The translations under genes were made by a program, and so were the position numbers. The notes beneath the pieces are model-generated. The model saw only the letters and a program-made list of their open reading frames with translations. It searched no databases and had not been told where the DNA came from. Of a stretch of DNA of 64,000 nt, positions 62,583 through 64,000 are shown one piece after another. The stretch lies in NCBI RefSeq assembly GCF_007990755.1, contig NZ_BJXA01000021.1, positions 1 through 64,000 of the forward strand, read 5' to 3'. Origin of the DNA: Nocardia ninae NBRC 108245. Lineage in GTDB: Bacteria > Actinomycetota > Actinomycetes > Mycobacteriales > Mycobacteriaceae. Numbering within the stretch: position 1 is the stretch's first letter; each line of letters opens with the position of its first letter.

Positions 62583-63083
62583 TCACACGCCGAGGAAAGG
62601 CAATTCGCCGTCTTCGGCGCCGTGGGCGCGGAAATGATCCGGCGAGACCACGATGAACAGCGCGTCCGCCTCGGCGATGAGTTCGCCGTCGAGTTCGAGC
62701 CGCGCGTAGATGTGCAGCTTGCGGGTGCCCTCGCGGCGATCCAGGTGCGCGGACACCGTCATCGGGCGGTGCAGCGGAGCGGGTTTGACGTAGTTCACCG
62801 TGATTTTCGCGGTCACCGCCGGGATTCCGGCGCCGGTCGGTACGCTGCCGCAGGCCTCGTCCAGCACTGCGGCGACTACCCCGCCGTGTGCCAGACCTGG
62901 TGCGCCCTGGTGCTTTCGGTCGAAGGTGCAGCTACCGGTGAGGCGGCCGTCCACCAGTGTGGACACCATCGCGACACCGGCTCGATTGCGCGGACCGCAG
63001 CCGAAGCAATGGTCGCCGTGCGGGGACAACGCCTCGCCTGCGTTACGCAGGCCGCGATCGGACGCTTCGGCAAGTCCGGTCAT
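62583..63083 (-). CDS. PaaI-like hotdog thioesterase
   Basis: A 166-aa hotdog-fold protein. CFGCGPRNRAGVAM is near the N-terminus, and the central helix GLAHGGVVAAVLDEACGSVP carries the typical HGG and acidic residue. Members hydrolyse acyl-CoA esters. ATG 63083 has GAGGAG 5 nt upstream; the GTG two codons earlier would overlap that site. It is divergent from a TetR gene with a shared operator. Confidence 0.87.
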   Translation of the reverse strand: MTGLAEASDRGLRNAGEALSPHGDHCFGCGPRNRAGVAMVSTLVDGRLTGSCTFDRKHQGAPGLAHGGVVAAVLDEACGSVPTGAGIPAVTAKITVNYVKPAPLHRPMTVSAHLDRREGTRKLHIYARLELDGELIAEADALFIVVSPDHFRAHGAEDGELPFLGV

Positions 63084-63093
63084 CCGCACTCCT

Positions 63094-63121
63094 CAATCGG
63101 GAATCAACTGTCTCCCGATTG
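63094..63121. promoter_or_regulatory. Operator between thioesterase and TetR genes
   Basis: CAATCGGGA (63094-63102) and TCCCGATTG (63113-63121) form a perfect 9-bp inverted repeat with a 10-nt centre, directly upstream of the thioesterase. This is the classical layout for a divergent TetR operator. Confidence 0.7.
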
Positions 63122-63159
63122 AAGCTAGATTTAGGAAACATCCGTGTCAAGATGGCGTG

Positions 63160-63789
63160 GTGGCGAAGCAAGCACGAACCTACGGCGGTGTCTCCGCCGA
63201 TCAGCGCCGCGCCACCCGGCGTGAGCAGCTGCTGGAGGCGGCGTTCGAGGTACTGGCGCTGGATGGGCCCGGCGGGCTGACCATCCGGGCCGTCGCGAAG
63301 CAGGCGGGGCTGTCCACCCGATTCGTCTACGAGAGTTTCACCGATCTCGACAACCTGGTGGTGGCGGCGTTCGAGCTGGCCTTCCGGCAGATGGCGGCGG
63401 CGGTCGACGCGGCGGTCGCGGCCGCGGGACCGGACCGCCGTGCTCAGGTCACGGCACTGGTCGAGGCGCTGGTCGACTTCTTCCTGAGCGCGCCCGCCAA
63501 GGGAAAGCTGCTGTCCACCAAGGCGTATGGACATCCGGCCGTGGCGGCCCGTCGACTTGCGCGATCCGAGGACGTGTCGCGGACCTACGGCGCGCTGCTG
63601 CACGGGCTGCTGCCGGACCGTCCGGCCGACGATCCCGCCATCGATCTCACCGCACGATTCCTGGTCGGCGGCTTCGGCGAAACCACCACCGCGTGGATCC
63701 AGCAGTCGCTGCCCTACCCGCGGGACGAATTCGTGCACGACAATGCCGAGCTCTTCCTCGCGGCCATCGCTGCTCTCGAACGGCTGTAG
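63160..63789 (+). CDS. TetR-family regulator
   Basis: A 209-aa regulator. The HTH is LTIRAVAKQAGLSTRFVYES followed by FTDLDNLV (residues about 35-62), with a preceding basic arm (QRRATRREQLLEAAFEVLAL). It starts at one of two consecutive GTG codons (63157 or 63160). It probably represses the divergent thioesterase through the inverted repeat between them. Confidence 0.87.
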   Translation: MAKQARTYGGVSADQRRATRREQLLEAAFEVLALDGPGGLTIRAVAKQAGLSTRFVYESFTDLDNLVVAAFELAFRQMAAAVDAAVAAAGPDRRAQVTALVEALVDFFLSAPAKGKLLSTKAYGHPAVAARRLARSEDVSRTYGALLHGLLPDRPADDPAIDLTARFLVGGFGETTTAWIQQSLPYPRDEFVHDNAELFLAAIAALERL

Positions 63790-63853
63790 GGCCGAGAACC
63801 TCGTCGGCGATGGCCTGAGCCGGTCTGAGATCACACGCCACTACGCTCGACCC

Positions 63854-64000
63854 GTGACGCAGGAACAACGCGGTGGGCGTGCCGGGCAGGCGGATCGGCG
63901 CCGGGCGGAGATCCTCGATGCCGCGCGGGAGGTGATCGCGGAGCGCGGGTATCGGGGGGCGTCACTGGGGGCGGTTGCCGAGCGAGTGGGGCTGACGCAG
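63854..64000 (+). CDS. TetR-family regulator, N-terminal part
   Basis: GTG 63854 opens a frame of 49 codons that runs off the window. It begins VTQEQRGGRAGQADRRRAEI and continues into the helix-turn-helix of a TetR protein (GASLGAVAERVGLTQ). TACGCT (63842-63847) lies 6 nt upstream, with no ribosome-binding site (leaderless). Confidence 0.8.
   Translation, partial: MTQEQRGGRAGQADRRRAEILDAAREVIAERGYRGASLGAVAERVGLTQ

Overview
The window is high-GC actinobacterial DNA, most likely from Nocardia or a close mycolate-producing relative. The strongest evidence is gene order. Positions 1-27440 follow the Mycobacterium tuberculosis order Rv3660c to Rv3683: ssd, HAD phosphatase, an Rv3662c-like gene, dppDCBA, acs, a holin-like membrane protein, ephE-like, marP, NUDIX, thioredoxin, nth, a small membrane protein, crp, MBL hydrolase, RidA, a small protein, the Rv3679/Rv3680 ATPase pair, whiB4, ponA2 and a metallophosphatase. 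An nhaA gene sits where the mycobacterial order has a protease gene. The two RNAs expected at this locus also appear to be present: a 6C-type RNA on the minus strand (about 585-680) and an Ms1/MTS2823-like ~300-nt RNA on the plus strand (about 1933-2230).

Positions 29516-39524 hold a ~10 kb integrative element in the 3' end of tRNA-Pro(CGG). A 26-bp direct repeat marks its ends, and a 22-bp repeat inside each end may be an integrase arm site. Its right half runs leftwards and carries a tyrosine integrase, a MerR-type excisionase, a winged-helix replication-like protein, one unknown gene, a scaffold-like protein, an HK97-type capsid and a small head-type protein. No terminase, portal, prohead protease or tail gene is visible. 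Its left half runs rightwards and carries an XRE regulator, a chain of five overlapping small genes, and a two-gene cargo that looks like a nuclease/toxin plus partner. The layout resembles the M. tuberculosis phiRv1/phiRv2 elements and capsid-encoding phage satellites.

Positions 39728-50747 are accessory: a DUF418 membrane protein, an SDR that has lost its catalytic residues, an acetyltransferase, a membrane protein with a degenerate channel pore, the four-gene SCO2521-SCO2524 set with a ParA-like ATPase lacking its P-loop lysine, a Fic enzyme whose promoter lies in a 21-bp inverted repeat, and an arsenate-reductase-like phosphatase. Positions 50924-64000 are metabolic and stress genes: a GntR regulator and allophanate hydrolase, an FAD monooxygenase, a TetR/P450 operon, a Fur/catalase pair, two tandem secreted serine hydrolases, a thioesterase divergent from a TetR regulator, and a TetR gene cut by the window end.

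Two features recur. Many genes start 5-8 nt after a TANNNT hexamer and lack a Shine-Dalgarno sequence, which suggests leaderless transcripts. Gene pairs commonly overlap by 4 nt (ATGA or GTGA), so operons are tightly translationally coupled.
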